The notes under the pieces: generated by a model
What the model was told of the DNA's origin: nothing
Databases searched by the model: none
Seen by the model: only the letters and a program-made list of their open reading frames with translations
NCBI GenBank assembly: GCA_022702545.1
Contig: JAHRBC010000001.1
Coordinates: 4,402,001-4,466,000, forward strand
Reading direction: 5' to 3'
Source of the DNA: Phycomyces nitens
Lineage: Eukaryota > Mucoromycota > Mucoromycetes > Mucorales > Phycomycetaceae
DNA: 64,000 bases
Part shown: in pieces, positions 12,970 through 24,007 of the stretch
Layout of the letters: every line of letters starts with the position of its first letter
Position numbering within the stretch: the stretch's first letter is position 1
Position numbers and translations under genes: made by a program

Positions 12970-14940
12970 ATTTATTCTTACTGAAATCCGTTCCCAATCT
13001 TGGTGCCGTCAGCACCTAGTTACTCTCGATTCTTGATGTCTCATAATTTCTTCTTACCAGCACTATGTTTTATTTTACTTTCTTAAAAGCCGTTTTATCC
13101 CACCGGGAGTTTTTCCCGTGCTCTCTTTTCTTTCTCGTCGACTATTATCTTTGTCATTCCGTGTTAAACACTTATTTTCTTTATTTTTATTTTCAATTAT
13201 TCTACAGTCCTCATAGGCGGCCTATATGCCTACGGGCGCCAGGCCTCGACAAACCCGTCAAATAAAACAAAACTATGTTTTACCTGTAAGACAGAGTTCA
13301 ATAACCTTGGAAGAAGACAGATGTGTGTCAGCGCATGCCAGGTGATGTGCAATTCACAATTCTTATATTCAATGGCTCACTATAAGCATATACATGTATG
13401 TGTGTGTGAAGTATAGTACAATGACTCGGTTTTACAGTTTCGCAGAATAATCGGTGGTATATGGGAAGACCCAAGCAAACAAATAAAGGATTCTTATATT
13501 CAAGAGTATCAAGAAACTAATGATTATTGGAGCAGCTTTATACAGTCAAGCATCTCATATTGAGTCAACTGAATTTCAGCCGTGGAAAAGACAAGCACAG
13601 ATCAATGTATTAAAGTAAAGTAAAAAAAAGGATAACTCGAAAAACGTAGATGCGTTTTAATGAATACTTTCCTCACTCTTTTTACACAAATACTGTTAAT
13701 AACGTATCTGGTTTATATTTTCCTGACTACTAAATTGCAAAAGAAGTAATACACCATGGCTCGAAAGCAAACCTTGCAAAAAATATCAAGATGTATTACA
13801 GCCTTGGCCACTTTTTTGAGATCCAAAACAGCAAGGTTTTAATTTTTTGCTGTAAAGATCTTTTATTATATTACGTATGGGTATTGTTATGTGTATTCTA
13901 AATAAATGATCTTTGACAGGTACTATCATTGATAATTTATATATATATACAAAAGGTTATTAGTAATAAACTGAATACAGAAGCAAAACTAATTCAAATA
14001 CATAAGAAAACTAAATAAAAAATAATTGGTTAGCCTCGGAAAGGCCATATTTGCTATCCCTAGTTGATTTTGCACTTCTCAAAAAATAAGAAGGTAAATT
14101 TGTATATATAAAACCAAACCCAAAACCAAACTATTAAAACATAGTTAAAACAGCTTTAAAAACTCGTGAGAGGTTGAAGTGAGATCCTAGCACTTCTGGT
14201 GAACTTTCATTCTCGGATTTAAAATCTTGTTCTGCTATCAAAAGGAAGTTTATTGGATATCTAAAAAAATCCAATGTTTTAAAGTCTATTATTCCAATGA
14301 GGATATAACTACTAAAAGGTAAGATACAAATGTTGCCAAGTTTTATTACCAAAAAATCCAACAAACGGATAAAGGCTAACCCTGAAAGCTTGAAAATAAG
14401 TGTAGTATTAAATGAAAGTTGATTTGTTTTTATAAATATTCCAACTTATAAAATAGTTCCCACTATTTATTCTTCTAAAGAATCATTTCATTTATAAAAT
14501 GTCTAGCCAGGGTTTTTACAACTTATTTTTAACAAAGAATTGTATATCTAAGAGACCTCGTCTCATCATCTAGTAATATAGTAATTTACTCGCTAGGTTA
14601 AAAGTTACTAGCTATAATTTATCAAAGAATGTAAGGATGAATAATGAGATCAAAGATGTTTGAATATCAAATAATTATACTCCAAGAGCAAAATAACGTA
14701 TTTTATATTTAATTCCAAAAATATAACAGTAAAGACAACCCACAACCTAAATCTGACTCCAATGTATCCTTCCTTATCACACCAACTAAAATTCACAAAA
14801 TACCATAATATAATTACACACTGTATTTGCTATAAGTATATTTCAAAAGAGATTTCCTGGATTAATTCATTGCCAATTGAATATAGATTTATTAAACATA
14901 ATGGTGTAGATATTAAGATCATTGGTTAACATCCGCGTCA
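12970..14940. other. spacer; short GC-rich hairpin, no intact gene
   Basis: Near 13100-13118 a hairpin can form from CGGGA-gtttt-TCCCG, in an otherwise T-rich stretch, and a small GC-rich patch (CCTACGGGCGCCAGGCCTC) lies at about 13227-13247. Both could be remnants of a mobile-element 3' end, but no CTRR terminus was identified. A possible exon pair (about 13275-13342 and 13438-13560) translates to a Cys-rich piece and FRRIIGGIWEDPSKQIKD; it is too short to name. The right part (from about 14280) is copy A of the tandem duplication. Confidence 0.4.
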
Positions 14941-15271
14941 TTAGTCTCCACCACCACCACCACCACCACCGGAATCTCCTCCTCCTCCACCACCACCAGA
15001 ATCTCCACAGCCACTTCCTCCTCCACCAGAGTCTCCACCTCCTCCGTGGTGTCCGTGATGTCCGTGATGTCCATAACTGCCATAGCTTCCGTAGTCTGTA
15101 TTTGTTACTGTGGTTGATGCGGAATATCCACCTGAGCTACCTCCATAAGAGGGACCTGTCAGAATATTATCAGTATATAAATACTCGTATCACTATATTT
15201 CTTGTAATATTTCTTTTACCTTTTGTCGATTGATTCTTCTTTTTCAAAGATTTTTTTGAGTTTGAATTCAT
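14941..15271 (-). CDS. small Gly/His-rich protein, duplicate A
   Basis: Two exons on the minus strand: 15271-15220 and 15155-14941. The 64-nt intron (GTAAAA...GACAG) splits the codon after residue 17; the product has 88 residues. The N-terminus is short and basic (MNSNSKKSLKKKNQSTK). A Ser/Tyr/Thr segment follows, then three GHH units (GHHGHHGHHGGGG), then Gly-rich blocks separated by DSG and one Cys (SGCGDSGG). There is no signal peptide or membrane segment. The paralogue at 18164-18398 has the same exon layout but is strongly diverged. It lacks the Gly2 seen in the paralogue, so it should not be N-myristoylated. Histidine clusters could bind metal; this is speculation. Family unknown. Confidence 0.55.
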
Positions 15272-16119
15272 TGGTAATTGATTAATAGATTTAAGAAAGA
15301 AAATATGGCAACTTTCTTTAACTTATATACACAATTCAATATTTTTTCTAAAGACTGCTGATCGAGATGTTTAAACCTTGCCTCAGCATATCCTTATATA
15401 GTCATATATTAAGGTATTTGGTATTATCCATGTAATCTTACAGGATCAACTTTAAGATATAGACGTATCGAGAAACGGTTCAAAAGAAACCAAGCCAATT
15501 TTACTAATAATATCATCATGTAAAGTATGTACTCTTCAACTTCTTTTGCTAAATGCTGAATACTGTTAGTGGTGCCTAAAATACATTATTCCATGACTTG
15601 GATTGTGGATGTACTGTATTTAAGCCAAAAATGGAAATTGTAGTATATTTAAACTCCAATGCTCAGCATTTCATTCCAAATCAAGATGCGTAAATGTCTA
15701 TATTTATGCATTTTCGATATACCAATGAAGACAACTTAAAGGCTTTAAATGATCTAGTATTCAGTTTTCTGATATATTTCACTTATTAGATGAATATAAT
15801 TATACATATAGTATAAAGTGAATTGACTTATGAATAGTTTCTTTCTGATTTCATGTAAGGTGGTCTATAATTCTAGTTAGACTTATTTTCTATAGTCTTT
15901 GTCGTCTTGATGTCTTTTATTTTATCGTGATCAAGATAATTATGCTGACACGTGTAAGTAATATATCCAAGACTTGGTATTGTATGTCTATGAGAAGTTC
16001 TATTACGACTGTTGGGTAACCCATCACGAATATATTAATCCATAATGTCCCATAATGCCCCATGAGAGATCATGTATTTATTGTATATTATGGTCTGTTA
16101 CATCATTTGATATGTGCTA
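15272..16119. other. conserved spacer upstream of Gly-rich gene A
   Basis: This is non-coding, but several blocks (15550-15720 and 15840-15957) are nearly identical to the corresponding spacer of copy B (18839-19012 and 19265-19381). On the minus strand these blocks lie 0.28-0.69 kb upstream of the glycine-rich ATG, a promoter-like position. They include the 3' flank of the truncated SH3 gene. Confidence 0.6.
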
Positions 16120-16590
16120 CTACAGAGTTACAAAGTTAGCAGGAAACTATTCAAACAAAAATTATTAGAAATCTTTCTCATCATATTCAACATCTGTTAT
16201 ACTTACAGCCCCCTGTCTAGTTCCAATACGCCCAGTCCACCAGTACTCTTGACTGTCACTTTTCTCAACAATGGTAATGATATCCCCAGTCTTGAAACTC
16301 AAATCTCCTGGTTGCTCACCAGCAAAGTCATACATTGCTTTAGCCGTATCTTCTCGAGGTTTACGGGAGACGGGCGATGGCGGTGGAGGTGGTGGGGCTC
16401 CGTATCGTTCTGGATTTGATTGGTTTGGAAGTAGGTGTAGCAATTGGTCAGGGCTCGAAGCGGACGACCTTGTAGATGTAAAAGATTGATTATAACTACA
16501 ATTGTAAAATGCAATCGTATTTTTCAAAGTAAGAAATCCTGCATTCAAAGATTGACACAAGCAATATACTTTTGGAGAAAGAAAAAGCAT
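16120..16590 (-). pseudogene. truncated Ysc84-type gene: SH3-only copy
   Basis: This is the minus-strand copy of the 3' half of the gene at 19512-21166. The frame is open from 16590 to 16207, then a short intron (GTAAGT...GAATAG) and a last exon 16146-16120, 136 residues if started at the ATG at 16590. It keeps a complete SH3 domain (AMYDFAGEQPGDLSFKTGD, WWTGRIG, and FPANF from the last exon). It has lost the whole SYLF lipid-binding domain and, by a collapse between two poly-Pro tracts, most of the Pro-rich linker. The upstream part is colinear with the parent exon but diverged (YGAPPPPPP kept). The frame is unbroken, so expression as a free SH3 protein is possible; with no obvious own promoter I class it as a truncated duplicate. 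Confidence 0.65.
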
Positions 16591-16599
16591 CTTTCCAAT

Positions 16600-18163
16600 T
16601 GGTATTAATATAGATATAATTGACTACTATCAGGCATGCTGTAAAAGTACACGACTTGGATAATAGATCATGTAGAATTTGCTTCTCTTCTTTTGGAGAA
16701 GCTCACTTGAAGAAATAATAATCAGAAAACATAATATTAGAAACAAGGTATTAAATACTTATACGTCCAGATCAATTATTTCTTCCAAGACAAGAATAAA
16801 AAGTAAAGCTTTGAAAAATACAGATTTTACACGTATATACAGTCGCGACATATTACCAATATAAACCTTTGGATAAAGATAAGCATAATATTGGTCTGTT
16901 TGAGATAATAATTACCATCAAAATATAACATATCAAATCTAAATAAATAGCCTCCCCTTTTAAAACACGAAACAAATATTCTTTTCAGAGATATTTTTAT
17001 TGTTTTTTTTATATAATAATACCCAACATTACCTAATTCCAGTGAATTCATAGGGTGCTTAAATATTAATATATATTTAAGTGCGAAGTATTTTATAGAG
17101 ATATATGTTTTGAGAATGGGATCTGGTCAACTATAGATAGCATTAACTATAAAGAAAGAAAATTGAGTAAAGAGTACATTGATCTTATTCTAATTGGCTA
17201 AATATACCCATTAGGTCTTTTTGAAAGTCCAATTTTTACAAGAGGTAAATTAACAGTAATAAAGTGAATATTTTTTATGATGCTTTATTATTTCAACGAG
17301 AATATGACTACTAAAAGGTATAATTCAAAGGTCAGGTTTTATTAGCGGTACATCCGAAAAACGGCTAACGTTTCCTTGAAAGTTTAAGAATAGTTGAGAG
17401 GTATTCACTGACAGTTGACAATTGATAAGTGGTGGTGTTGGGCTTATGAATATATCAAAATCATTAGAATAAAAAGAATTATAAAAAAAAGAGTCCAAAC
17501 ATTACCTTTTGATGAGTTGAATGATCCTAGTTTGTGTACTTGCTTTTAAGACTGTAGAATACTAGAACGGCTTTGTAGGTTGAGCAAATTTCTCTTTACT
17601 GACTCCAAAAGAAAATAAACCACGGGTAACATTAGTATGCCACCTAAAAATAATTAATTATTTGTAGTGCTTATTACAATAACCCAAGATATAAATGAAA
17701 GTTGATTTGATTTTATAAATATTCTAACTTATAAAATAGTTCCCACTATTTATTCTTCTAAAGAATCATTTGATTTATAAAATGTCTAACCAGGGTTTTT
17801 ACAACTTATTTTTAACAAAGAATTGTATATCTAAGAGACATCGTCTCATCATCTAGTCATATAGTAATTTACTCCCTAGGTTAAAGGTTACTAGCTATAA
17901 TTTATCAAAGAATTATACTCCAAGAGCAAAATAACGTATTTTATATTTATTTCCAAAAATATAACAGTAAAGACAACCCACAATCTAAACTTGACTCCAA
18001 TGTATCCTTCCTTATCACACCAACTAAATTTCCCAGATTGGTTTTGTAACATCACATGCTATATTTGATATTGATATACTTCAACAGAAATCGCCTGTAT
18101 TTATACATTTTAATTTACATATAGATTTGTTAGAAATAATAATACAGATCTCAAAATCAGTTA
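16600..18163. other. AT-rich spacer between the duplicated units
   Basis: The sequence 16600-17280 has no counterpart elsewhere in the window and no recognisable gene. From 17285 it becomes copy B of the duplication, including the block 17694-18020 that is about 95 percent identical to 14411-14805. Small open frames at 16679-17051 look like chance AT-rich frames. Confidence 0.55.
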
Positions 18164-18398
18164 TTAACAGCCTCCTCCTCCTCCACAACCACCACCACCG
18201 CCAGAACTTCCTGCTGCTCCTATAATGGCTGATGTTCCAGCTATGCCTCCATTATTGCCATGATATTTGGCTATAAGAATAATAACAACAGATAAATAAC
18301 ATGTATAATATATCTCTTGTGACATTTCACTTACATTTTTTTGCTTTTGGATTGTTGTTTTCATGAGAGTTTCTTGGTTTTGAAGACGAGTTTCCCAT
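18164..18398 (-). CDS. small Gly/Cys-rich protein with myristoylation-type N-terminus, duplicate B
   Basis: Two exons: 18398-18335 and 18270-18164, with a 64-nt intron (GTAAGT...TTATAG), giving 56 residues. The protein starts MGNSSSKP, a good match to the N-myristoylation signal (Gly2 with Ser at the fifth position of the G-x-x-x-S pattern). It has a polar Asn/Lys-rich part (NNNPKAKK), a short Ala/Ile/Gly stretch (GGIAGTSAIIGAAGSS), and ends in GGGGGCGGGGGC, where the two cysteines could be acylated. It is the positional paralogue of the 88-residue protein at 14941-15271, sharing intron position and Gly-rich end but little sequence. Membrane anchoring is an inference from the termini; function unknown. 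Confidence 0.55.
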
Positions 18399-19511
18399 AG
18401 CTGATTGATGAATAGGTTCAAAAAAAATAAAGATCTTGAAGTTGTCTTGTATTTATATACACAATAGTTTTTTTTTTAAAAAAAAGAAATCAGGTGACTG
18501 AAATTCCTGGCCTACACATCGACATATCTTTATATAGGTCTTTTATCAGCATACACGGTGTTATCCATGCAATTTTACAGGTAAACTTTATTATAGCGCA
18601 AAAACCAACTCTTTAAAATATTGGGTATAAAGCATAAAATAAAATGATTAAATAATATTACTTAAAATGTGGTTATTTGTTTCGTAAAACAGTAGAAATC
18701 ATATTGTATGATGAATACTATCAAAATTAGTTTAAAAGGACTAGTTAAGGTGCTTGGCTTAAAGTTGAAATGAGCACAACCATTTAAGTACAATAGTGAT
18801 ATCATGTTTTTTAGACTATTTCTTTGTACTTCTTTTGCTAAATACCGAATACTGTTAGTGGTACCTAAAATACATTATTCCATGACTTGGGTAGTAGATG
18901 TATATTGTACTTGAGCCAAAAATGGAAATTATAGTATATTTAAACTCCCATGCTCAGCATTTCATTCCAAATCAAGATGCGTGAATGTCTATATTTATAG
19001 ATTTTCAATATGTATATCAATAAAGACGAATCAAAGACTTTAAATGATCTAGTATTTGACTTTCTGGTGTTCTTGGCCTACTACATGAATAATAGATACG
19101 GTACTCATGGTGTCAAGTGATGACTTTGTGTATATTTGTATTATAAAACCCAGAATTGCTAAAGCAAACCTATCATTAGGGATCATAAGTAATGTATACA
19201 AATGGTGACCCAAAAATATAGGTATGGTATCTATACTATAAAATTAATTGGCTTGTGAATATTTTCTTTCTGATTTCATGTAAGGTGGTCTATAATTTTA
19301 GTTAGACTTATTGTCTATAGTCTTTGTCGTCTTGATGTCTTTTATTATATCATGATCAAGATAATTATGCTGACACATGTATGTAGTATGTCTATGAGAA
19401 GTTCCATTACGGCTGTTGGGTGACCCATCACAAATACATTAATCTATAATGTCCTATAAGAGACCGTGTATTTATTGTATATTATTTGTCTATTCCATCA
19501 TTTGATATTTG
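18399..19511. other. conserved spacer upstream of Gly-rich gene B
   Basis: Counterpart of 15272-16119, with an extra stretch at about 19083-19245 missing from copy A. Blocks 18839-19012 and 19265-19381 match copy A closely. No open frame is supported. Confidence 0.6.
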
Positions 19512-21166
19512 CTACTGCAGAGTTACAAAGTTAGCAGGAAACTATTCAAACAAAAAAGTATTAGACATCTTTCTCATCATATCCAACATCTGTTATACTT
19601 ACAACCCCCTGTCTAGTTCCAATACGCCCAGTCCACCAGTCCTCTTGACTGTCACTTTTCTCAACAATGGTAATGATATCCCCAGTCTTGAAACTCAAAT
19701 CTCCTGGTTGCTCACCAGCAAAGTCATACATTGCTTTAGCCGTCTCTTCTCGAGGTTTACGGGAGACTGGCGGTGGCGGTGGAGGTCGTTTGGCGCCAGT
19801 AGGTGCTGACAGACCCCCAGGAGGTTGAGGGTACTGGGAGTAAGAGGGAGGTGGAGCAGAATAGTTTCCAGGTGGGGTAGTAGTTTGAGATTGATTATAG
19901 CTAGTTGGAGCAGAAGGAGTAGGAGGAGCTCCATATTTTTGAGTTGGCGGAGGCGGGGGTGGGGCTCCGTATCGTCCTGTATTTGGTTGATTTGAAAGCG
20001 GCTGTCGCAATTGGCCAGGGCCCGAGATTGACGAGGTTGTGAATGTAAAAGATTGATTATCACCACGATTATAAAGTGCACCCGTGCTTCCTAACGAATG
20101 GAACCTTGCGTTCAGAGCTCTATATAAAACATCTGCTTCTGGAGGAGGAGGTATCTTTCCACTCAGTAGTTCCTTTGCCGTCACTCTCTTCCCATAGAAT
20201 TTCTCGTTTGCATCTCCTCTAGTTACCACTACAGAACCTTCGATTGATACTCCTGCAAACAATCCCTTTGTCTTGCTATAAGAGAAAATGGCAGCAATAT
20301 GTTTAAAACTAGCAGATCCAGACGCCTCCGCATTACGACCAATAGGACCAGCCGCAACTACAACATTCACAAGAACCATGAAGTGGTACTGAATAATAAT
20401 CCCTTTAGATCTATCTATGTATACCTGAAACATTGCCACCAAGAGTGACATTGCCAAATTGACTGAATGTCTTTACGGCCTCCTTTGTATTGAGCACCAA
20501 CACAAAGTCCGTCAATTCCGCACCTAAAATATGGTTAATTTTACTATTTTTCACAAATAATAAAAATGAATTCCGACACCTTGGTGCATGTTTTCTTACC
20601 AATCTGACCGCCTGCACCCATGCCTCCCGTTCCGATGGCAGAAGGAGCAGACCACCCTGTTAAATATCCAATGGCCAATTTACAACATTAACTAGCTGTA
20701 GCAGAATCCACATATTCAATTCATCTGTGGATTGGACTTGCCTCCGTCAGGAAGTCTAGACATGCTGTTAGCCAGATGTCTTGTTTCCACTGACCATACT
20801 GATCAAATTAACTTACCTTGCCACCACAAGGCCGCTACCAGCGCGACCAGAGAACAAGAACCCTGCCTTGATGACAGTGTAGATGGCCAAACCTTGGGCA
20901 TTCTCAATAATATTCGTTGGAATAACCTTGTCTAGACCCTGTCCAGGATCTGTAATGTTGTCTCATTAGAAGACCTGTACAAATGACATTCCAACTCACC
21001 AATAAAACTGTTGAGAATCTTTGCTGCCTTTTTGCATTCTCCTAAGTACGCATATATGGCACGCAGTTAAAAACTTCCGTGTGTGAGTACTTGGATATTA
21101 TATACCCTCTAGATTGGTTGGAATAGGCGAGTTGAGAGTTGAGGCGATATTGTTAAGTGCTTTCAT
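19512..21166 (-). CDS. YSC84: Ysc84/Lsb3-type SYLF-SH3 protein
   Basis: Eight exons on the minus strand: 21166-21106, 21041-21000, 20949-20817, 20755-20742, 20656-20600, 20523-20425, 20357-19603, 19541-19512, giving 396 residues. Exons 1-7 encode a SYLF domain (about 1-205: KKAAKILNSFIDPGQG, AGFLFSGRAGSG, VAAGPIGRNAEASGSASF, FAGVSIEGSVV). A Pro-rich linker (PPPPPP tracts, about 225-330) and a C-terminal SH3 domain (YDFAGEQPGDLSF, WWTGRIG, FPANF) follow. The family binds phosphoinositides and actin through SYLF, and Las17/WASP-type partners through SH3, at endocytic actin patches. Exon 4 is only 14 nt and its downstream intron starts with GC (GCAAGT). The last 30-nt exon is needed to complete the SH3 fold. 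The start was chosen because MKALNN matches the usual MGINNP-type start. Its 3' half was duplicated at 16120-16590. Confidence 0.9.
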
Positions 21167-21498
21167 GGCAAGGAAGTTAAAAAGGACAAGATTGGATTCA
21201 CTGCAAGTCGCGACAGGTATTATCTTAATTACGTCATTCTTCTTGCACGGATGATTTCGATATATATATCTCTCGTGGCTTATCACCCTCTACTTTCATC
21301 TTTGACAACAAGTATGTCTGGAAGAAGTGTGTCAACTAGGCTAAGCTCCGGTTTCGGCTTTATGCCTGTACCCGACTCTTTTGTACGTTTCGGGAATTCA
21401 AACAAACAGGAACACAAACACGTATGTATGGACGCTTATTGAAGCGTGAGACATAAATTTTATTTAATCGCTTCTCTACCTGGTACTCTTTTACAAAC

Positions 21499-23295
21499 AT
21501 GTCAGCCGAAAACGTAGACAGATTCTTGGATCACATTGAAAAGCACCAAGATAGTCTTGTCGAGCGACTCAGACAAGCTGTTGCTATTCCCAGGCAAGTT
21601 TTATAGCTTGTCATTCCACATCAACGCACTGGCTTACGTGTGTTATGCATCTCCAGTGTAAGTGGAGATCCAGCTCATCGTCCCAATGTGTTTCGCATGG
21701 GCGAGTTCCTGGTAAAAGAACTCGAAGCACTTGGAGCAAGTGTGGAAACACGCGACCCGGGAGAGCAAAACTTCCATGGCACTATTTTGAAACTGCCTCC
21801 GGTTGTACTTGCTACCATTGGCACAGATCCAGCCAAGAAAACCCTACTGGTCTATGGTCATTATGATGTCCAGCCTGTATGTAGACAACATAATGGATTG
21901 AGACTATATCTTCTCATGTACAACAACGTATATAGGCACTTAAAGAAGATGGTTGGAACACGGATCCGTTTGTGTTGGTTGAAGATGAAAAGAATCGTCT
22001 TATTGGTCGTGGAAGCACAGACGACAAGGGTCCAATTCTTGGTTGGATCAATGTTGTCGAGGCTCACAACAAACTTGGTCTTGAACTGCCTGTGAACCTC
22101 AAGTTCTGTCTGGAAGGCATGGAAGAGTCTGGGTCTGAGGGTCTCGAAGCAATCATTCACCAGGAAGCTGACAAGTATTTCAAGTCGGTCGATGTTGTCT
22201 GTATCTCGGATAACTACTGGCTCGGTACAACCAAGCCATGCCTAACCTATGGTCTCCGTGGTGTATCTTACTACCATCTCACTATTGAAGGACCCAAAGG
22301 TTTGATCCACACCAAGATTCAAAAAGTGCAAAGTATTAACTGGTCTTCATGTGTTTTATAAGCTGACTTGCACAGTGGTGTGTTTGGTGCCACTATCCAT
22401 GAGCCCATGACTGATCTGTTTGCAATCATGAGCCAGTTGGTTGAACCCAATGGTCGTATATTGATTCCAGGAATTTATGATCTTGTCCGCCCTCTGAGTG
22501 GTAAGTTGTCTAAAAGAGCCCCTCCCCCCTTTTTTTACCATGTGCTTATCAATATTCTGTAATAGATGAGGAGGAAAAGACCTATGAAAACCTTGATTTC
22601 AGTATCCAAGATCTTCATGATGCTGTTGGTAATGAGATCAACCTTCATGATACTGTCCGGGACACACTCCAGCACCGTTGGAGATTCCCCTCATTATCAC
22701 TCCATGGTATCCAGGGTGCATTTTACAACCCTGGGGACAAGACAGTTATACCTGCCAAGGTTACTGGAAAGTTCTCTATTCGTACTGTCCCAGATATGGA
22801 AATCCCTGTTGTTGAATCCCTGACAACCAAATACGTCCAGAGCTTGTTTGACAAGCTTGGAAGCAAAAACAAAATGAACCTCAAATGTACTCACAGTGGA
22901 GACTACTGGCTTGCTAGTCCTGACCATTGGAACTATGGTAATATAACCAAACAAAAAGTGGCTCTTTTTTTTCTTAATTTTTTTTATCCATTGGAATAGT
23001 TGCTGCTTCAAAGGCTGTCAAAAAAGTGTTTGGTGTTATGCCAGACTTGACTCGTGAAGGCTGTTCGATTCCAATCACATTGACATTCCAGGAAGCCCTG
23101 GGAAAGAATGTTTTGCTGCTTCCTATGGGCCGTGGCGATGATGTAAGTGTAAATATAAGTGATGCACAAGTATTGACATTGTGGTAATAGGGTGCACACT
23201 CTATCAATGAAAAGTTGGATAGATCCAATTATGTATCAGGTACAAAATTATTGGGCACATATCTTTATGAGGTGGCTGCATCTAAAGGCGAGTGA
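21499..23295 (+). CDS. DUG1: Cys-Gly metallodipeptidase, M20 family (DUG1 type)
   Basis: Seven exons: 21499-21593, 21657-21876, 21936-22299, 22363-22500, 22566-22937, 23000-23142, 23191-23295, giving 478 residues (yeast Dug1 is of nearly the same length). M20 signatures seen: VYGHYDVQP (metal His and Asp), [10 protein letters not shown] (bridging Asp), [10 protein letters not shown] (catalytic Glu-Glu), SDNYW, LHSGVFG of the dimerisation domain, and a C-terminal [15 protein letters not shown] with the last metal His. The enzyme hydrolyses Cys-Gly from glutathione breakdown in the cytosol. Intron 1 is a GC-AG intron (CCCAG|GCAAGT). It is divergently arranged with the Ysc84-type gene, with 332 bp between the start codons that probably holds both promoters. 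Confidence 0.93.
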
Positions 23296-24007
23296 ATATC
23301 CAGAAAAAAATGAGATTGGTTTGTACTATAGCATATCTTGATACCTCTGGCAGAATGATGCTGGGATTTATAATAATAATAAAGCTTATTTGTCTTGATA
23401 AATATAATGTGTAATTTACATGGCCAATGTTGGGTTGATTCTGTTGGATAACCAAGAGAATGTTTCAATGATGCTGACCGTGCAAAACAAGCATAATGTC
23501 GCTTATTATTTCAACACGGCTATATTGCTTGTTGACATTCTGGTTACCACATCGTGTGAAGATGAAGGTTGTTACACGATTATTCATCATTCACACTTTC
23601 TGCTCTTCCCATGTTTCCTAGGATCAAACAGAAGTATCAACCTTTTCCCCCTCTACAACCCAGGAACATCAGCCCACTGAGACATATAATAAAGTGTAGA
23701 AGTAACAATGCTACTTTGAATTAATCACAGCCAAAGATTTATATATGCTAAGCTATCCTGCCATGCTGAGCCACATCCTGTCTCAGAGTACATCTTTATC
23801 CTGACCGTATAGACACTACGTCCAATACAATATCTACAGCAACCGAGTATCATAATCTAACTAGAGTACATACAAGATAAAGTACATCATAAAACACTTT
23901 GTTTACCGAGTTCAGCGCAAGGTTTTTCATATTGCCTATCTTGGACCCAAAACCTTTTTTCTTAAAAAAAGAAAAAAGTAAATAAAAATAACAAAAACAT
24001 ACTTATA
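23296..24007. other. spacer with one weak small open frame
   Basis: An 86-codon frame at 23420-23680 (hydrophobic middle, AYYFNTAILLVDILVTT) is open with or without a possible 54-nt in-frame intron (23568-23621). It lies right behind the dipeptidase stop codon and has no recognisable domain, so I do not call it a gene. The rest is AT-rich, including a poly-T/A tract before the F-box gene. Confidence 0.45.

Larger units (their letters stand above)
14280..20160. repeat. tandem segmental duplication, copy A 14280-16600 and copy B 17285-20160
   Basis: Long colinear matches link the two halves at an offset of about 3.3-3.4 kb. They are the block at 14411-14805 with 17694-18020 (about 95 percent identical outside one 45-nt gap), 15550-15720 with 18839-19012, 15840-15957 with 19265-19381, and 16114-16450 with 19507-19790. 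Each copy carries, on the minus strand, SH3-coding sequence followed by one small glycine-rich gene. Copy B contains extra segments (about 17400-17690 and 19083-19245). Copy A ends inside the Ysc84-type gene near 16598, so only the 3' half of that gene was duplicated. Confidence 0.85.

Noticed and set aside
13275..13560. Possible two-exon gene with Cys-rich and FRRIIGGIWED pieces, slightly like half an HMG box
   Set aside because: Similarity is too short and the upstream half of the domain is missing.
14134..14364. 76-codon minus-strand frame in copy A of the duplication
   Set aside because: The matching part of copy B has no corresponding frame, so it is not a conserved gene.
23420..23680. 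86-codon frame behind the dipeptidase gene
   Set aside because: No domain, weak hypothetical intron, position in a 3' flank; could be chance.
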